Assembly: GCA_023424585.1 (NCBI GenBank)
Contig: JAFADT010000004.1
Location: 1-8,734 of the forward strand
Reading direction: 5' to 3'
DNA length: 8,734 bases
From: Pseudomonadota bacterium
GTDB taxonomy: Bacteria; Myxococcota; Myxococcia; Myxococcales; Myxococcaceae
Position numbers and translations under genes: made by a program. Position 1 is the stretch's first letter; each line of letters starts with the position of its first letter. The notes below the pieces were generated by a model, which saw only the letters and a list, made by a program, of their open reading frames with translations, had not been told where the DNA came from and did no database searches. Shown piece after piece: positions 7,280-8,734 of this stretch.

Positions 7280-7296
7280 GCCGCCCCCCCTCGGGC
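7261..7296. terminator. Possible bidirectional hairpin between rarA and the regulator gene
   Basis: A long imperfect inverted repeat covers the end of rarA and the 22-nt convergent gap. Inner stem CGGC/GCCG (7273-7276 with 7280-7283) has the rarA TGA as its 3-nt loop. It extends by GG/CC, one mismatch, GGGG/CCCC (7265-7268 with 7287-7290), a 2-nt bulge and GCCC/GGGC (7261-7264 with 7293-7296), 14 pairs in all. There is no U-run on either side, so it is not a classical intrinsic terminator; GC-rich bacteria often use such structures or Rho. The function is inferred from position. Confidence 0.45.
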
Positions 7297-7301
7297 CCGC
7301 G

Positions 7302-8734
7302 TCAGGACACGGCTTCGAGCGCGGGCACGCCCGGGCCGCTGTCCACCTCCGGGCCCTTGGGCTGGCGCGGCTTCATGCTGCGGCCGGCGACCTCGTATTG
7401 CTTGAGCAGGCGGCGGAAGTTGGAGCGGTCCACGCCGGCCGCGCGCGCCGCGCTGGACACGTTGTGGTTGTTCTTCTCCAGGAGCGCGGAGAGGTAGCGG
7501 CGCTCGAAGGCGCGCATGGCCAGGCGCTTGGCCTGGGCGTACGGCAGGTGCGCCAGGCTGAACACCTCCACGGCGGAGTCGGCCTGGGGCGCGGCCTGGA
7601 AGCCGGGCGGCAGGTCCTCCACGTCGATGGCGTCGTTGGCCGTCAGCACCACCGCGCGCTCGATGACGTTCTCCAGCTCGCGCACGTTGCCCGTCCACCG
7701 GTTGCAGGTGAGCGCCTCCATGGCGCGCGGGCTGATGCCGGTGACCTTCTTGTCCGCCTTGGCGGCGTAGACCTTGAGGAAGTGGTGCGCGAGCAGCGGC
7801 ACGTCCTCCGGGCGGTCGCGCAGGGGCGGCAGGTCGATGGTGATGACGTTGAGGCGGTAGAAGAGGTCCTCGCGGAACTTGCCCTGCTCCTTCGCGCGGG
7901 ACAGGTCCACGTGCGTGGCGGCGATGACGCGCACGTCCACCTTCACGGGCTCGTTGGCGCCCACGCGCTTCACCTCGCCCTCCTGGAGGACGCGGAGCAG
8001 GCGCACCTGGGTGGCCGGGGGCACGTCGCCGATCTCGTCCAGGAAGATGGTGCCGCCGTCGGCCGCCTCGAAGAGGCCCTTCTTGTTGCCGGTGGCGCCG
8101 GTGAAGCTACCCTTCACGTGGCCGAAGAGCTCGCTCTCCAGCAGCGTCTCCGTCAGCGCGGAGCAGTTGACGGCCACGAAGGGCTTGTCGCGGCGCGCGC
8201 TGCGGTAGTGGATGGCGCGCGCGACCAGCTCCTTGCCCGTGCCGCTCTCGCCCTGGATGAGCACCGTGGCGGTGGAGTGGCTGACCGTCTCCACCAGCTT
8301 GAACACGGCGCGCATCTGCGCGGACTGGCCGATGAGGTCCTCGAACTGGCTGCGCGCGGTGAGCGCCTCCTCCAGCGCGCGGGTGCGGTCCTTCAGCGCC
8401 TTGCGCTCGGCGGCCTTGGCCACCGTGAGGCTCACCTCGTCGATGTTCTCGAAGGGCTTGGTGAGGTAGTCGTACGCCCCCGCCTTCACCGCCTCCACCG
8501 CCGTCTCCACGGTGGCGAAGGCCGTCATCATGATGACCTCTACGTCCGGGCGGTCCGCCTTGATGGCGCGCAGCAGGTCCATGCCGGACAGGTGCGGCAT
8601 CTTGATGTCGAGCACCACCACGTCGATGGACGGGTCCTTCGCCGCCGCGAGCCCCTCCACCGCGTCGTCGATGGCCACCACCGGGTGGCCTTCCCGCTGG
8701 AGGATCTGGGTGACGGCCTTGAGGACGACGGAGT
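7302..8734 (-). CDS. Sigma-54-dependent response regulator (REC-AAA+-Fis), 5' end missing
   Basis: The frame stays open to the right edge, so the N-terminus is outside the window; an internal GTG at 8681 is not the start because receiver-domain sequence continues upstream of it (SVVLKAVTQILQREGHP). Of the 476 visible residues, 1-110 form the receiver domain with phospho-acceptor Asp42 (LDIKMP), Thr70 and Lys92 (LTKPF). Residues about 130-370 are the sigma-54 AAA+ activator domain: Walker A GESGTGKE (161-168), the sigma-54 contact loop GSFTGA (208-213) and Walker B TIFLDEIGD (228-236). The C-terminus has a Fis-type helix-turn-helix (AARAAGVDRSNFRRLLKQY) for enhancer binding. It should activate sigma-54 promoters after phosphorylation by an unseen histidine kinase, perhaps encoded to the right. 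The GSFTGA loop differs from the consensus GAFTGA by Ser for Ala. Target genes are unknown. Confidence 0.95.
   Translation of the reverse strand, partial: SVVLKAVTQILQREGHPVVAIDDAVEGLAAAKDPSIDVVVLDIKMPHLSGMDLLRAIKADRPDVEVIMMTAFATVETAVEAVKAGAYDYLTKPFENIDEVSLTVAKAAERKALKDRTRALEEALTARSQFEDLIGQSAQMRAVFKLVETVSHSTATVLIQGESGTGKELVARAIHYRSARRDKPFVAVNCSALTETLLESELFGHVKGSFTGATGNKKGLFEAADGGTIFLDEIGDVPPATQVRLLRVLQEGEVKRVGANEPVKVDVRVIAATHVDLSRAKEQGKFREDLFYRLNVITIDLPPLRDRPEDVPLLAHHFLKVYAAKADKKVTGISPRAMEALTCNRWTGNVRELENVIERAVVLTANDAIDVEDLPPGFQAAPQADSAVEVFSLAHLPYAQAKRLAMRAFERRYLSALLEKNNHNVSSAARAAGVDRSNFRRLLKQYEVAGRSMKPRQPKGPEVDSGPGVPALEAVS

Noticed and set aside
1..8734. A new defence or mobile gene system
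   Set aside because: All genes belong to known housekeeping or signalling families; I see no integrase, transposase, toxin pair, reverse transcriptase or att-like repeats.

Overview
This is a high-GC chromosomal segment that looks like a member of the Myxococcaceae (Myxococcus/Corallococcus type). The assignment is an inference. It rests on strong G/C third-position bias, a Hanks-type Ser/Thr kinase with the HRDVSPDN catalytic loop common in myxobacteria and a PEGA-type C-terminal half, and a sigma-54 response regulator with a receiver domain. I see no tRNA, rRNA, insertion sequence, phage gene or CRISPR array.

Layout from left to right: (1) the 3' end of a metallo-beta-lactamase-fold hydrolase gene (+, 1-225); (2) a secreted bifunctional metallophosphatase/5'-nucleotidase (+, 389-1981); (3) a tandem array of a 56-bp unit (about 1966-2304) lying between two convergent genes and overlapping the 3' ends of both; (4) a minus-strand cluster, in transcription order nadK (5820-4975), a membrane Ser/Thr protein kinase with PEGA and TPR-like segments (4914-3067), and a YdcF/ElyC-type DUF218 membrane protein (3051-2272); (5) a divergent gap of 121 bp; (6) rarA/mgsA (+, 5942-7279); (7) a convergent gene for a sigma-54-dependent response regulator (-, 7302 to beyond the right edge).

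The nadK, kinase and ydcF genes are co-directional with gaps of 60 and 15 nt, so they plausibly form one transcription unit: NADP supply, a signalling kinase and an envelope protein. Whether they are functionally linked is inference. rarA serves replication-fork maintenance and looks unrelated to its neighbours.

The genes are all recognisable families, and I do not see a convincing new multi-gene system. The most unusual item is the 56-bp array. Each unit can be read as a fusion of the last ten or so codons plus stop of ydcF (minus strand) with a stretch matching the last codons of the nucleotidase gene (plus strand). This suggests local amplification of the junction between two convergent genes rather than insertion of a foreign repeat. 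Most unit junctions also carry a GC-rich inverted repeat whose substitutions keep pairing only in minus-strand RNA.
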